NCBI GenBank assembly: GCA_902586925.1
Contig: CACIJE010000001.1
Location: 1 to 64,000, forward strand
DNA from: an uncultured SAR86 cluster bacterium
Lineage (GTDB): Bacteria > Pseudomonadota > Gammaproteobacteria > Magnimaribacterales > D2472
Direction of reading: 5' to 3'
DNA: 64,000 bases
Shown here piece by piece: positions 43,517 through 54,020 of this stretch. Numbering within the stretch: position 1 is the first letter of the stretch; each line of letters starts with the position of its first letter. The notes beneath the pieces were generated by a model. It worked only from the letters and a program-made list of their open reading frames with translations. It was not told the origin of the DNA and searched no databases. The position numbers were made by a program, and so were the translations under genes.

Positions 43517-45003
43517 CGCTTTGCTTTAGCTTTTTCTCTTTGCATTTTAAGTTCATCTTTTCTTGCTATCTCAAGTTCTTCAAGATAATTTTCGACCAAA
43601 GGTGTAAAGTATTTACCAGTAAAGATAGATGTTTCAAATTCTTTTATGCCTGGATTTCCCTCTTGAACTGATTCAATGAGATCATCAAGAGTCTGATAAA
43701 TTAACCAATCTGCATTAATTGCAGCTGCAACCTCATCATGTGACTTGTTAGAAGCTATTAATTCAGAGGTAGCAGGCATATCGATTCCATATAAATTTTG
43801 ATATTTAATCGCTGGTGCTGCTGATGCAAAGTAAACATTTTTAGCTCCTGCCTCTCTGGCCATTTGAATTATTTTTTTACTTGTTGTTCCTCTGACAATT
43901 GAATCATCAACCAATAAAACATTTTTACCTTCGAATTCTAAATCTAAGATGTTCAACTTCCTTCTAACTGATTTTTTTCTCTCCTCTTGATAAGGCATGA
44001 TAAACGTTCTTCCAATATATCGGTTCTTTACAAAACCTTCCCTATAAGAGACATCTAAATCAACCGCCAATTGATGAGCTGCGGTAACAGAGCTATCTGG
44101 TATTGGTATAACTACATCTATATCGTGATCGGGTCTTGATTCCTTTATTTGTTTTGCTAACTTAGTGCCCATTCTCATTCTGGCTTTATAAACTGATATT
44201 TCATCAATCTTAGAGTCTGGTCTTGAAAAATACACGTATTCAAATATACATGGTCTTTTTTCAGGATTCTCTGAGCATTGTTGAGAAAATAGTTTTCCAT
44301 TTTTATCTATGAAAATAGCTTCACCAGGATCTACATCTCTAAGTTTTTGAAATCCAAGAGGTGTAAAAAGAGCATCTTCTGAAGAAATAATATACTCATC
44401 TCTTGTTTTAGCTTTTCTGACACCAATTGAAAGTGGTCTTATTCCATTATTATCCCTAAAAGCTAACATTCCATATCCTGATATTAATGCTAAAACTGCA
44501 TAGGCTCCATCACATCTTATATGGGTTTTTGTAACAGCTTTAAATATATGTTCCGCAGTTGGATAAATTTCTCTTTGTTTGCCAAGCTCGTGTGCAAATA
44601 TGTTTAAGAGAACTTCAGAGTCACTATCTGTTTGTAAGTGCCTCATTTCAGCATGAAAAAGTTCGTTAGCAAGCTGTTTTGAATTTGTTAGATTTCCATT
44701 ATGTGCAAGGCTTATTCCGTATGGTGAGTTTACATACATTGGTTGAGCAAATTCTTTACCAGCACCTCCAGCAGTAGGATATCTAACGTGCCCTATTCCA
44801 TAATTTCCAACCAATTGTTCCATATGTCTTTGTTGAAAAACATCCCGAACATAACCCATTGATTTTCTAGAATTTAATTGATCTTCGTTGTTACAAACAG
44901 AAATCCCTGCAGCATCTTGACCTCTATGCTGAAGCATTAGGAGAGAATCATATATTTCAGCCGCTACGTTTGTTTCAGCTGAAATTCCAACTATTCCACA
45001 CAT
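43513..45003 (-). CDS. purF: Amidophosphoribosyltransferase
   Basis: First committed enzyme of purine synthesis: PRPP plus glutamine to phosphoribosylamine. The N-terminus is [10 protein letters not shown], exposing Cys2 as the glutaminase nucleophile. The PRPP-binding loop is [17 protein letters not shown]. The 496 residues match the family. It is the last gene of the long minus-strand cluster, directly after cvpA, and shares CTAA with the stop of acnB. Confidence 0.97.
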   Translation of the reverse strand: MCGIVGISAETNVAAEIYDSLLMLQHRGQDAAGISVCNNEDQLNSRKSMGYVRDVFQQRHMEQLVGNYGIGHVRYPTAGGAGKEFAQPMYVNSPYGISLAHNGNLTNSKQLANELFHAEMRHLQTDSDSEVLLNIFAHELGKQREIYPTAEHIFKAVTKTHIRCDGAYAVLALISGYGMLAFRDNNGIRPLSIGVRKAKTRDEYIISSEDALFTPLGFQKLRDVDPGEAIFIDKNGKLFSQQCSENPEKRPCIFEYVYFSRPDSKIDEISVYKARMRMGTKLAKQIKESRPDHDIDVVIPIPDSSVTAAHQLAVDLDVSYREGFVKNRYIGRTFIMPYQEERKKSVRRKLNILDLEFEGKNVLLVDDSIVRGTTSKKIIQMAREAGAKNVYFASAAPAIKYQNLYGIDMPATSELIASNKSHDEVAAAINADWLIYQTLDDLIESVQEGNPGIKEFETSIFTGKYFTPLVENYLEELEIARKDELKMQREKAKAKR

Positions 45004-45587
45004 TAAGAGTCCCCATCTTTTGTGTTTTCGTTAATCGCTTCTGGAATAACTTCTTGCTTTAAAGGTTCAATTATTTCCAGGGCTTCCTCTACAACATTTC
45101 TATTATCTATCAAATCTCTGAAATATGCTTCTATTTGTGGAGCATATTTTTGAATTATTGGCGTAATTTTTGAATTATTTATGACATCTGTTGTCTTAAG
45201 TCCAGATGGGAGAATTAAAAATATTACAAACAAAACAATAAGTCCTCTTATCAATCCAAATATAACGCCTAAAAACCTATCAAAACCTGATGCACCAGAC
45301 CATTTAATAAGTTTACTTACGAATTTTATTATTATTCCACCCAAAAAAATAAAAACTACGAATACAACTATGTAGGATATGATTTTTGAAATTTCCTGAT
45401 TTCCAATAAACTCATTTATTTTTGGTGTAGCTAAATATTCAAGACTTATAGCTGCAACAAATGCTGCTAACCAAAGAAATAATGATAAAAATTCTTTTGT
45501 AAAACCACGAGATAAGGAGATAATCCCTGAGGCAATTAATACAATTAATATAAACCAATCAGCGAGATTTAATCCTAAAGCTTCCAT
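45003..45587 (-). CDS. cvpA: CvpA family membrane protein
   Basis: 194 residues with four membrane segments (WFILIVLIASGIISLSRGFT opens the first; IISYIVVFVVFIFLGGIII is another) and the conserved RGFTKEF and DRFLGVIFGLIRGL elements. CvpA is needed for colicin V production in E. coli and for envelope homeostasis. It overlaps the SPOR gene by 13 bases and purF by 1 base, the standard gammaproteobacterial order. Confidence 0.93.
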   Translation of the reverse strand: MEALGLNLADWFILIVLIASGIISLSRGFTKEFLSLFLWLAAFVAAISLEYLATPKINEFIGNQEISKIISYIVVFVVFIFLGGIIIKFVSKLIKWSGASGFDRFLGVIFGLIRGLIVLFVIFLILPSGLKTTDVINNSKITPIIQKYAPQIEAYFRDLIDNRNVVEEALEIIEPLKQEVIPEAINENTKDGDS

Positions 45588-45985
45588 CTTGAAATTTCCC
45601 CATTTTCGGATTCAGATAGCAATTGAATTGATTCCATATTAGTAACGATATCATCTTCTGATAAAAAAGGTCCAACGTATATTGCAAATAAATCTCTATC
45701 GTCTCCAAAAGCCTCAACAAATGAGGGGTAGCCTCCATCGGTTATTTTTTTACTTAATTTAATTGCATTTTTTTCAGATGACAAAATATGAGCTCTATAG
45801 ACGAAGAAATCAAAATCAGATTCTTTAAATTCCTTAAAGTCAGATAAGTTTTGTTTAGGTGACGGCACTATCTCATCTAAAACGTCATCTTTATCAATGT
45901 TTATAGGTTTTGGATAAAAAGTAATAATAAATATAGATAGGGTGCCTATTAAAAATGATAAGCCAATGAATCTTTCAACAGACAT
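45575..45985 (-). CDS. SPOR-domain (DedD-like) cell-division protein
   Basis: 136 residues: an N-terminal membrane anchor (FIGLSFLIGTLSIFIITF), a short linker, and a C-terminal SPOR domain (FFVYRAHILSSEKNAIKLSK then DLFAIYVGPFLSEDD) that would bind denuded septal peptidoglycan. It is shorter than E. coli DedD but lies in the same dedD-cvpA-purF order. Confidence 0.82.
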   Translation of the reverse strand: MSVERFIGLSFLIGTLSIFIITFYPKPINIDKDDVLDEIVPSPKQNLSDFKEFKESDFDFFVYRAHILSSEKNAIKLSKKITDGGYPSFVEAFGDDRDLFAIYVGPFLSEDDIVTNMESIQLLSESENGEISRWKL

Positions 45986-47247
45986 TAAAATTTATATTTT
46001 TTTTTCAACGAATCAATTTTATTTGAAACTGGAACTGCCTTGTTTTTAAAAAAATTCTCATGATTTTCTTCAACAACTTTTAAATCATATAAATAATTTG
46101 CCATAACTCCAAAAGACTGCATCATTCCCTTTTCAGATGTATCTGCATTTAAGTTTATTTTCTCTAAGCTTGCTCCATTACCAATATGAAATCTACTGAC
46201 TGGATCGTTTGGCATTCCATCATTTCTTTCAGATTTTGTAAGATACTTCACAGCATTTTTCATCAACTCTTCATCACCACAATTTTTTTCAGAACATCGC
46301 TCAAAGGATATTGGTGAATACTCCTCCATCCACTTCATAAAACCAGGTAAAGGCGATAACGTCATAAATTGATTTAAATCTGGTAGCTCTCTTTTAAGAT
46401 TACTTGCAACTTTCTTAATTAGAAAGTTGCCAAAAGAAATTCCAAGTAATCCGTTATGGCAATTTGAAATTGAATAAAAAATTGCTGTATTTGCATCTTC
46501 AATATCTATTTCTTCTCTTTCAAGTTTAATAATATTCTGAATTGATTCTGGTAACCCAGTTGTTAACGCAACTTCAACAAATATTAATGGATCATTTGGT
46601 ATAAGAGGATGAAAAAAAGCAAAACACTGTCTGTCTGTAGGAGCAAGTCTTGCCCTGAGGTCATCCCAGGAATTTATTTGATGAACAGCTTCGTATTCGA
46701 TTATTTTTTCAAGAATATTTGCTGGTGTCTCCCAATCAATTTTTTCCAAAACCAAGAAAGAAGGATTAAACCAATACTTAAATAATTTAAGCAGGCCTGA
46801 GTCAAATGCTTTTAACTCTGGCTTATTCATTGCTCTTATTTTTTCTCTTAATTTTACAAGCCTATAAGTTCCATTGGATGTTGAATTTAATCTTCTAAAT
46901 AACTCAATCCACAGTGGTTCAGATGAAATTCTTATTTTTTGTAAATTTTTATCATTTTTTTCACTTGAGTAATTCTTTACATCTTTTGTAAGTTTTTTTG
47001 TGTCAATATCGTAATTTGATAACAAATGATTTAGGAATTTATATAAAGATTTATCGTCTAGCTTCTCTATCAAATTTAATAAATGTTCAGAATAAACTAG
47101 TGACGATACTTCACCGGTTGTTGACATAACAGAATCGACGGCTTTATTAATATTTTTATGAAGCTTACCAAAACTTTTTGAACGCAAACGGTTTAAACGA
47201 CGAGTACCTTTCATTACACTTGATAAAATATTTTGAAATAAGCTCAT
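45985..47247 (-). CDS. Malonyl-CoA decarboxylase
   Basis: Converts malonyl-CoA to acetyl-CoA and CO2. The 420 residues include the helical N-terminal domain and the GNAT-like catalytic domain: LAPTDRQCFAFFHPLIPNDP, LIFVEVALTTGLP, then FYSISNCHNGLLGISFGNFL, whose His and Ser are the expected catalytic pair. TLSPLPGFMKW is also conserved. It overlaps trpA by 4 bases and the SPOR gene by 1, so it is firmly in the operon. In Pseudomonas-type genomes accD and folC sit here instead. Confidence 0.92.
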   Translation of the reverse strand: MSLFQNILSSVMKGTRRLNRLRSKSFGKLHKNINKAVDSVMSTTGEVSSLVYSEHLLNLIEKLDDKSLYKFLNHLLSNYDIDTKKLTKDVKNYSSEKNDKNLQKIRISSEPLWIELFRRLNSTSNGTYRLVKLREKIRAMNKPELKAFDSGLLKLFKYWFNPSFLVLEKIDWETPANILEKIIEYEAVHQINSWDDLRARLAPTDRQCFAFFHPLIPNDPLIFVEVALTTGLPESIQNIIKLEREEIDIEDANTAIFYSISNCHNGLLGISFGNFLIKKVASNLKRELPDLNQFMTLSPLPGFMKWMEEYSPISFERCSEKNCGDEELMKNAVKYLTKSERNDGMPNDPVSRFHIGNGASLEKINLNADTSEKGMMQSFGVMANYLYDLKVVEENHENFFKNKAVPVSNKIDSLKKKYKF

Positions 47248-48029
47248 GAAATTGCCTTTTTGATTTCGCTAATATAACTACCTATTCTATCAAATTCTTT
47301 TGAACTAGATTCTTCTTCAATCATTTTTACAATTGAAGATCCTATAATTACCCCATCAGAGCAGTCAGACAATAATCTAGCATCTTCTGCAGATTTAATA
47401 CCAAAACCTGCTAAAGTTGGAACTGTTGCATGTTTTTTAATCTCTTCAATATTGCTATTTATTTCATTAACATCTAAATTAGAAGCTCCTGTAACACCTC
47501 TTAAAGTAACGTAATAAACAAATCCCGAGCTATTCTTTGCAATAGATTCAACCCTATCTTTCTTTGTTGTAGGTGAAATTAAAGAAATTGTATTTATATT
47601 AGAATTATAAACTCCGTAGTCCTTGAGGTTTAATTCTCCAGGGATATCAACAACTAATACTGAATCTATAACATTATTTTGATTGTCTTCAATTAGCTTT
47701 TTATTGAAAATAAAAGTGTTTAGATATCCCATTAGTACTAATGGCGTCTCATCATCATATTTTCTGTAGTTTTTAACCATCTCATAAATTTTTTGTAAAG
47801 AAATATTATTATCTAATGCCCTATCATGTGCTCTCTGAATGATTGGTCCTTCTGCAATAGGGTCTGTAAATGGTACACCGATTTCAATAACATCTACGCC
47901 AGCTTCGACAAAAATCTTCATAAGATCTAGGGTAGAATCCAAATCAGGATCACCCGCGACAAGATATGCCACTAAAGCTTTTTTATTATTTTTTTTTAAG
48001 TTATTGAGGGTCTTTGTAAGTCTATTCAA
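47244..48029 (-). CDS. trpA: Tryptophan synthase alpha subunit
   Basis: Cleaves indole-glycerol phosphate and channels indole to TrpB. The 261 residues form a TIM barrel with [20 protein letters not shown] (catalytic Glu and substrate-binding region) and [14 protein letters not shown] near the phosphate site. It overlaps trpB by 4 bases (ATGA). Confidence 0.96.
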   Translation of the reverse strand: MNRLTKTLNNLKKNNKKALVAYLVAGDPDLDSTLDLMKIFVEAGVDVIEIGVPFTDPIAEGPIIQRAHDRALDNNISLQKIYEMVKNYRKYDDETPLVLMGYLNTFIFNKKLIEDNQNNVIDSVLVVDIPGELNLKDYGVYNSNINTISLISPTTKKDRVESIAKNSSGFVYYVTLRGVTGASNLDVNEINSNIEEIKKHATVPTLAGFGIKSAEDARLLSDCSDGVIIGSSIVKMIEEESSSKEFDRIGSYISEIKKAIS

Positions 48030-49231
48030 ATCTTTATTCCATCAATTTCTGCAACAGTATTAATGTCCTTATCACCTCTTCCAGAAACATTAACAATTAT
48101 ATTTGCATCTTCATCAAATTCTTTCATCAAAGTATCTAAATAAGCAAAAGCATGGGCTGTTTCAAGAGCCGGTATTATTCCTTCTAATTCTGATACCTCA
48201 TGAAATGCTTTTAACGCTGCTTCATCGCTTACTGCAACATACTCTGCTCTTCCTGAATCTTTTAACCAGGAATGTTCTGGACCAACACCTGGATAATCTA
48301 GACCAGCAGAGACAGATTTTGTTCCCTTCACTTGACCACCTTCGTCTTGCATCAGATAACTGAGAGCTCCGTGAAGGACACCTGGTGTTCCATCATTTAA
48401 TGGTGCTGCATGTTCTCCTGTTTCAACACCTTCTCCTCCAGCTTCAACTCCAATTAATCTAGTTTCGTTAAATTTTATAAAAGGATAGAAGGCACCCATA
48501 GCATTTGATCCTCCGCCTACACATGCAACAATTGCATCTGGCATTGATTGAAACATTTCTTTTGACTGCGTTATCAATTCCTCTCCAACAACAGAGTTAA
48601 AATCTCTGACAATCATTGGATATGGATGTGGCCCAGTAACGCTTCCTATGATGTAATAAGTATCATCAACGTTAGTAACCCAATCTCTTAAAGCTTCATT
48701 TAATGCATCTTTTAAAGTAGCAGAGCCTGAATCGACCGCATGAACTTGAGCACCAAGCAGTTTTATTCTATAAACATTTAACGATTGTCTTTGTACATCC
48801 TCTGAACCCATATATATATGACACTCTAAACCCAACCTTGCTGCAACCGTAGCAGTCGCTACTCCATGTTGACCCGCACCTGTTTCAGCGATAATTCTTT
48901 TTTTTCCCATATATTTTGCTAGCAATATTTGTCCAATAGTATTATTAATTTTATGTGCTCCAGTGTGATTCAAATCCTCTCTTTTCAACCAAATAGATCC
49001 TGTTCCATAAAGATTAGTCAATCTTTCCGCAAAATATAATGGTGAGGGTCTTCCAACAAACTCAGAAAGGTCCTTATAGAATTGATTTTTAAACTCAGCG
49101 TCATCTTTTAGTTTTTCGTAAGTAGTTTCAAGTTCCTCAAGAGCATACATAAGCGTCTCTGGAACAAACTTACCGCCATATTCGCCAAAAAAACCATTTT
49201 TATCTGGTAAATTGTTATTATTTGCTTTCAT
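48026..49231 (-). CDS. trpB: Tryptophan synthase beta subunit
   Basis: PLP enzyme condensing indole and serine. The 401 residues include [20 protein letters not shown], with the PLP-binding Lys in HKIN, and [17 protein letters not shown], the phosphate-binding loop. [14 protein letters not shown] is also conserved. It is located between trpF and trpA in the classical order. Confidence 0.97.
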   Translation of the reverse strand: MKANNNNLPDKNGFFGEYGGKFVPETLMYALEELETTYEKLKDDAEFKNQFYKDLSEFVGRPSPLYFAERLTNLYGTGSIWLKREDLNHTGAHKINNTIGQILLAKYMGKKRIIAETGAGQHGVATATVAARLGLECHIYMGSEDVQRQSLNVYRIKLLGAQVHAVDSGSATLKDALNEALRDWVTNVDDTYYIIGSVTGPHPYPMIVRDFNSVVGEELITQSKEMFQSMPDAIVACVGGGSNAMGAFYPFIKFNETRLIGVEAGGEGVETGEHAAPLNDGTPGVLHGALSYLMQDEGGQVKGTKSVSAGLDYPGVGPEHSWLKDSGRAEYVAVSDEAALKAFHEVSELEGIIPALETAHAFAYLDTLMKEFDEDANIIVNVSGRGDKDINTVAEIDGIKI

Positions 49232-49234
49232 ATA

Positions 49235-49846
49235 CTAAATTTTATTCAATATTTCTTTAACCAAATCTAAGCTTTTAACTCCTGGAGAAGATTCAACGCC
49301 TGAATTTATATCTAGGCACCAAGGTTTTATATCTATAGCATTATCAACATTTTCAGAATTAATTCCACCAGAGAGAATCATTTTAATATCTAAATCTTTT
49401 ACACTATTCAAAAGATTCCAATCAAAAGGAACTCCGGTCCCTCCCGGCTTGCCCCTCTCATAATTTTCAAATAAAATTCCGGAAGCATCAGGATAATGAG
49501 ATATTTTGTCAAAGTTAATATTATTATTTATTCTAAAAACTTTCCAAAAGTCTTTTTCAAATGAATTACAAAACTCGTTAGACTCATTTCCATGAAATTG
49601 TAGGATAGGATCTTCAAAGTATGAAGATGTTTCCTCTATATAACTTCGATCAGCATCAACATATACACATACGGGTCTTTTATTTTTGAAGTCGAAACTT
49701 TTAACCTCTTGTAGTAGTTCGAATGAAACATTTCTTGGACTTTTTTCGTAAAAAATAAATCCTAAAAAATTAATCTGATCATATAGAACTAACTCATTAA
49801 GAATTTTTAACTGATTAATGCCACATATTTTAATTAAAGGTTTCAT
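49235..49846 (-). CDS. trpF: Phosphoribosylanthranilate isomerase
   Basis: 203 residues. KICGIN at the start carries the catalytic Cys; VCVYVDADRSYIE carries the catalytic Asp in the usual strand; SGGINSENVDNA and DINSGVESSPGVKSLD form the phosphate-binding end. trpF is separate from trpC, as in Pseudomonas. Stop and start share a base with truA, which supports co-translation. Confidence 0.95.
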   Translation of the reverse strand: MKPLIKICGINQLKILNELVLYDQINFLGFIFYEKSPRNVSFELLQEVKSFDFKNKRPVCVYVDADRSYIEETSSYFEDPILQFHGNESNEFCNSFEKDFWKVFRINNNINFDKISHYPDASGILFENYERGKPGGTGVPFDWNLLNSVKDLDIKMILSGGINSENVDNAIDIKPWCLDINSGVESSPGVKSLDLVKEILNKI

Positions 49847-50631
49847 TATATTTTGAGCCTCTCGATAATACTTTTTTCACATGACTTAATTTTTAACTCA
49901 TCTTTGTAACTTGGACCGAGGAAAAAAAGTCCACATGCTGGAGCAGTCTTGCCTGCAAAACTTCTATTTTTTTTGACAAGGATTTCTTCAATTGACAATG
50001 AATTTTCTTTTTTTGCAATATCAATCAATGTACCAACCATAATTCTTACCATATTTTGTAAAAAAGCATTTGCAACAATTGTGATTATAATAAAGTTGTT
50101 AATAGTTTTGAGGCTTACATCATTTACTGTTTTTATAACATTATTAGAATTACAATTTGAACTTCTAAATGAACTAAAGTCTTTTTTCCCTATAAATTTT
50201 TTAAGTTCTTCTTCCATAAGCACAGTATTTAATTTGTTTGTAATCCAATATGCGTGTTTCTCAAAAAAAAGTGGTTTATTATCTGAGTTATATATCAGAT
50301 AAGCGTATTTTCTCTCAATAGCAGAAAATCTAGAATTAAAATCTGCAGGCACTCTAAAAATATCTTTTACTGCAATTGAGCTTGGTAAATTTGAGTTTAG
50401 TCCATTTAACCAATTTTTTTTATTTCGATCTATATTAGTTTCAAAATCACATACTTGTGACATGGCATGAACACCAGCATCCGTTCTTCCTGAATAATTT
50501 ATTCTTATATCCTCTTTTGTGACTTTCTTGAGTGCATTTTCAATGCAGCCTTGAACCGTTAAAACATTCTTTTGACTTTGAAATCCTGAATATGTTGTCC
50601 CATCATACTCTACGGTAAAGCCAAGCTTCAC
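49846..50631 (-). CDS. truA: tRNA pseudouridine(38-40) synthase
   Basis: Modifies U38-U40 in the anticodon arm of many tRNAs. The 261 residues contain INYSGRTDAGVHAMSQV, with the catalytic Asp in RTDAGVHA, and YDGTTYSGFQSQ near the start. VRIMVGTLIDIAKKE is the C-terminal signature. It overlaps fimV by 4 bases. Confidence 0.96.
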   Translation of the reverse strand: MKLGFTVEYDGTTYSGFQSQKNVLTVQGCIENALKKVTKEDIRINYSGRTDAGVHAMSQVCDFETNIDRNKKNWLNGLNSNLPSSIAVKDIFRVPADFNSRFSAIERKYAYLIYNSDNKPLFFEKHAYWITNKLNTVLMEEELKKFIGKKDFSSFRSSNCNSNNVIKTVNDVSLKTINNFIIITIVANAFLQNMVRIMVGTLIDIAKKENSLSIEEILVKKNRSFAGKTAPACGLFFLGPSYKDELKIKSCEKSIIERLKI

Positions 50632-51941
50632 AGCTTTTCCACTTTATCTAGAAGATTTTTTGCAGATTTTTTTATCTCATCATTTTGAGTGGTTTGAACT
50701 AAGTTATCAAGAAGAGATTTTGCATTATCTTTATCGTTCATCTCAAAATATGTAACTGCCAAATCAAACTGCTGTTGGTCTATATCATTTTTGATACTAA
50801 GATCAGGTGGTAAACTTGATAGAGAAGAACCATTATCCTCAGCCTCATCAAAATCATAGTTAATTTCTTCAGAGGATCTCATCTTTCTGACCTGTATAAA
50901 AATTAATGCCAATAAAACTCCTGATGCTAATGAAATTAAAGAAATAAAAATTAAATCAAAAATTTCAAATTGGTCTTGATTTTGTTGCGTAACCTCACCA
51001 GGCACTGCAGTGAGCTCATCAAGCATTTGATTGTCAACTGCTAATCTAATTTCTTTAGTGTTTTGTTCAATTAAACTTTTTGGATCTATTGAGTCGCTGA
51101 AATCAATTTGTTTTTTATTTTCATTATTAGGATTCATATCTTGTTTTTCGGTAACATCTTTAATAACTTTGGGTGCGGTAAGAACTAAAAGAGATTTTGA
51201 AGCTGATTTTAATCTATCAGCAAATGAATTATTCATTTCAAATATAGAGTCTCTTGCAATTTGATAAGAGATCTTTTCAATCTCAGCAAATGATGGAATT
51301 AATATATCAATATCCTTTCTAATTAAATTAATATTATCATCGATAAAAGCATCTCTGTTCCCAAGATATATTGACCACATCACTTGATAAATAGATATAT
51401 TTTTATTATTTCCTTTTATTGTTTCAGCCATGCTCCAAACGGTAGTAATGTCACCACTTTTAAAAATTTCTACTGTTTTATTTTTAGATTTAGACTCTTT
51501 GATATTTTCATTATCATCATTTTTAATATTAGCTTTAATTGATGGCGTTTGTTTATTAGGTATTTGTGTGTCGGTAATGACATTTGAACTTCTAACTTTT
51601 GATGGTAAAAAAATAAAAATGTCTTTTGAAAAACTTTCTTTGATAACTATATTAAAACTAAAATAATCTTCTTGATATTCATTGGCTAGCACGATTGAAA
51701 AGGTTTGAAAATTACCAAAATTATTAATTAACGTGTACTCAATAAACGTTTCATTGATAGGATCTTTTGTTTTATATTCATTAATAACTATATCGCCATC
51801 ACGAATAATCTCTTTTTCAATTCTAAATTCTATAATCCTTTGATTTTGATCGTTTACTTTAATTTTTGGTGAAGATAAAAATATATCTGCAATTAGATTG
51901 AATGAGAGTAACGTTGAAAATAAAAAGAAATATCTCAACAC
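50628..51941 (-). CDS. fimV: FimV-like peptidoglycan-binding inner-membrane protein
   Basis: 437 residues, roughly half the length of typical FimV. A signal peptide (MLRYFFLFSTLLSFNLIA) is followed by a beta-rich domain and a LysM-like segment (ISIYQVMWSIYLGNRDAFID then DNINLIRKDIDILIPS). One membrane span (LIFISLISLASGVLLALIFI) and a C-terminal FimV domain (FDLAVTYFEMNDKDNAKSLL) complete the layout. FimV organises the cell pole and type IV pili. The asd-fimV-truA order confirms the assignment. The acidic repeat region found in larger homologues is missing. Confidence 0.9.
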   Translation of the reverse strand: MLRYFFLFSTLLSFNLIADIFLSSPKIKVNDQNQRIIEFRIEKEIIRDGDIVINEYKTKDPINETFIEYTLINNFGNFQTFSIVLANEYQEDYFSFNIVIKESFSKDIFIFLPSKVRSSNVITDTQIPNKQTPSIKANIKNDDNENIKESKSKNKTVEIFKSGDITTVWSMAETIKGNNKNISIYQVMWSIYLGNRDAFIDDNINLIRKDIDILIPSFAEIEKISYQIARDSIFEMNNSFADRLKSASKSLLVLTAPKVIKDVTEKQDMNPNNENKKQIDFSDSIDPKSLIEQNTKEIRLAVDNQMLDELTAVPGEVTQQNQDQFEIFDLIFISLISLASGVLLALIFIQVRKMRSSEEINYDFDEAEDNGSSLSSLPPDLSIKNDIDQQQFDLAVTYFEMNDKDNAKSLLDNLVQTTQNDEIKKSAKNLLDKVEKL

Positions 51942-52957
51942 AACTTATTCTTCTCAACTAAACTTTCAAGAATTTGAACAGTATTTAAAGCAGCTCCCTT
52001 TCCATAAACATTATCAGCAACTATCCACATTGAAATCCAGTTTTCGTTATTTATTCTTTGAGATCTAATTCTTCCAACATAAACATCCTCAGTATCATTT
52101 GCATTCTCAAGAGGAGTTGGGTATTCAAGAGATTTTGGATTGTCTATGACGTCAATTCCAGGCGCATTACTAAGTAATTCAATTATCTGATTTCGAGAAG
52201 TTTCTTTTTTTGTTCTAAAAAATATTGCTTCAGAGTGACCATTTAATACTGGTACTCTTACGCATGTTGCCTGAACTTCAATGCTAGAATCAAGAATTTT
52301 TTTTGTCTCCCAGACAAGCTTCATTTCTTCTTTTGTAAAATCATTATCTAAAAATATATCGCACTGTGGTATTACATTGAATGCTATTTGTTTTGGATAA
52401 ACCTCTTGTCTACTCGTTTTATCTTTTATTTGATTTTGTAACTCTTGCACCGCCTGTTTGCCAGTTCCTGATACTGCTTGATATGTTGCAACATTCAAAA
52501 AATCTATAACAAATTCTTTATGAATTGGGCTTATAGCCATTAAAAGCTGAGAAGTGGAACAATTAGGGTTTGCTATTAAAGATGGAGCTTGCAAATTGGT
52601 TATGTCATCTCCGTTGATCTCTGGAATTATAAGTGGTACATCTTTTTCATATCTAAATTCAGATGATAAATCTATTACATACACTCCCTTTTTTACAAAA
52701 TCATTTGCATGCTCTTTTGCTACTTTTGATCCTGCAGAAAAGATTGCCAAATTAATTTTTGAATAATCAAAGTTGTCCAAATTTTCAATTTTATGAACTT
52801 TATTATTAAATGAAATTTCATCTCCTACCGAAGATGATCCTAAAGGATAAAAATCGTTTATTTCAATATTTTTGTTTTCTAATAAGGAGATGATTTTCTT
52901 ACCTACCACGCCTGATGCACCAATTAATGCTAAATTTACTAAACTACTCATCTTCAA
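51935..52957 (-). CDS. asd: Aspartate-semialdehyde dehydrogenase
   Basis: Reduces aspartyl phosphate in the Lys/Thr/Met/DAP pathway. The 340 residues include the NADP-binding start NLALIGASGVVGKKIISLL and the active-site Cys in IANPNCSTSQLLMA, followed by YQAVSGTGKQAVQEL. The enzyme is of the Asd2/UsG-like branch common next to leuB. It overlaps leuB by 14 bases and fimV by 7. Confidence 0.95.
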   Translation of the reverse strand: MKMSSLVNLALIGASGVVGKKIISLLENKNIEINDFYPLGSSSVGDEISFNNKVHKIENLDNFDYSKINLAIFSAGSKVAKEHANDFVKKGVYVIDLSSEFRYEKDVPLIIPEINGDDITNLQAPSLIANPNCSTSQLLMAISPIHKEFVIDFLNVATYQAVSGTGKQAVQELQNQIKDKTSRQEVYPKQIAFNVIPQCDIFLDNDFTKEEMKLVWETKKILDSSIEVQATCVRVPVLNGHSEAIFFRTKKETSRNQIIELLSNAPGIDVIDNPKSLEYPTPLENANDTEDVYVGRIRSQRINNENWISMWIVADNVYGKGAALNTVQILESLVEKNKLC

Positions 52958-54020
52958 TAATTTTTATAATCTTTCCTGCGACTTCTGATGTTTTTAGATA
53001 TTTTTCATCAGTAGCAATATCTTTTGTTCTAAAACCCTTTTGTATAAAGGTTTTAATAGCAGCATCAATTTTATTTGATACAACTTCTTCATCCAGTGAA
53101 TATTTTAATGCCATGGATAGAGATCCAATCATTGCTAGTGGATTAGCAATATCTTGGTTAGCGATATCTGGCGCACTTCCGTGACATGGCTCATACATAC
53201 CTTTAAGAGAACCATCTAAAGATGCTGATGGAAGCATTCCGATAGACCCAGTGAGAGTTGCAGCAATATCAGACAGAATATCTCCAAACAGGTTGCTTGC
53301 GACAATAACATCAAATTGATTTGGATTGAGAACTAACTGCATAGCTGTATTGTCTGCAAGTTGATGAGAAAGCTCAACATCTGGATACTCTGCTGACATT
53401 TCTGTAACAATTGATCTCCAAAACTTAGATACTTCCAAAACATTTGCTTTTTCTACAGAGCATAATCTTCCACTTCTTTTTTGAGCAGATTCAAAAGCTA
53501 TTTTTGCGATTCTTCTTATCTCGTCTTCATTATAAATCATGGTGTTAAAAGCATAATTTGGCGTTTCATCTTCAATAACACCTCTTGGCTCACCGAAATA
53601 TATGCCTCCAGTGAGTTCTCTTACTATCAAAATATCTAATCCTTCAATAATTTTTTCTTTTATTGGTGATGCTTCCGATAATTCATTAAAAAGGAAGGCA
53701 GGTCTTAAATTTGCAAATAAATTTAATTCTTTTCTTAGTGTTAATAATGCATTTTCTGGTCTGTCATCCCAACTTAGATTATCCCACTGAGGTGCTCCGA
53801 CCGCTCCAAACAAAATTGCATCAGCTTCTTTGGCTGCTTGTAACACTTCATGTGGAATTGGTGAACCTGTTTTTTCATAAGCAGTTCCTCCAACATCAAG
53901 AGTATTAATAGAAAAATTTAAATTAAACTTTTTAATTGTAAATTTTAAGATTTGCATAGCAGCATCAGTAACCTCTTGTCCAATTCCATCACCAGGCAAA
54001 ACTAATATTTTCTTACTCAC
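52944..54020 (-). CDS. leuB: 3-isopropylmalate dehydrogenase
   Basis: NAD-dependent oxidative decarboxylation in leucine synthesis. The 358 residues contain the start ILVLPGDGIGQEV, the substrate region VRELTGGIYFGEPRG, and the metal site VIVASNLFGDILSDIAA. It overlaps leuD by 4 bases. Confidence 0.97.
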   Translation of the reverse strand: MSKKILVLPGDGIGQEVTDAAMQILKFTIKKFNLNFSINTLDVGGTAYEKTGSPIPHEVLQAAKEADAILFGAVGAPQWDNLSWDDRPENALLTLRKELNLFANLRPAFLFNELSEASPIKEKIIEGLDILIVRELTGGIYFGEPRGVIEDETPNYAFNTMIYNEDEIRRIAKIAFESAQKRSGRLCSVEKANVLEVSKFWRSIVTEMSAEYPDVELSHQLADNTAMQLVLNPNQFDVIVASNLFGDILSDIAATLTGSIGMLPSASLDGSLKGMYEPCHGSAPDIANQDIANPLAMIGSLSMALKYSLDEEVVSNKIDAAIKTFIQKGFRTKDIATDEKYLKTSEVAGKIIKIIEDE

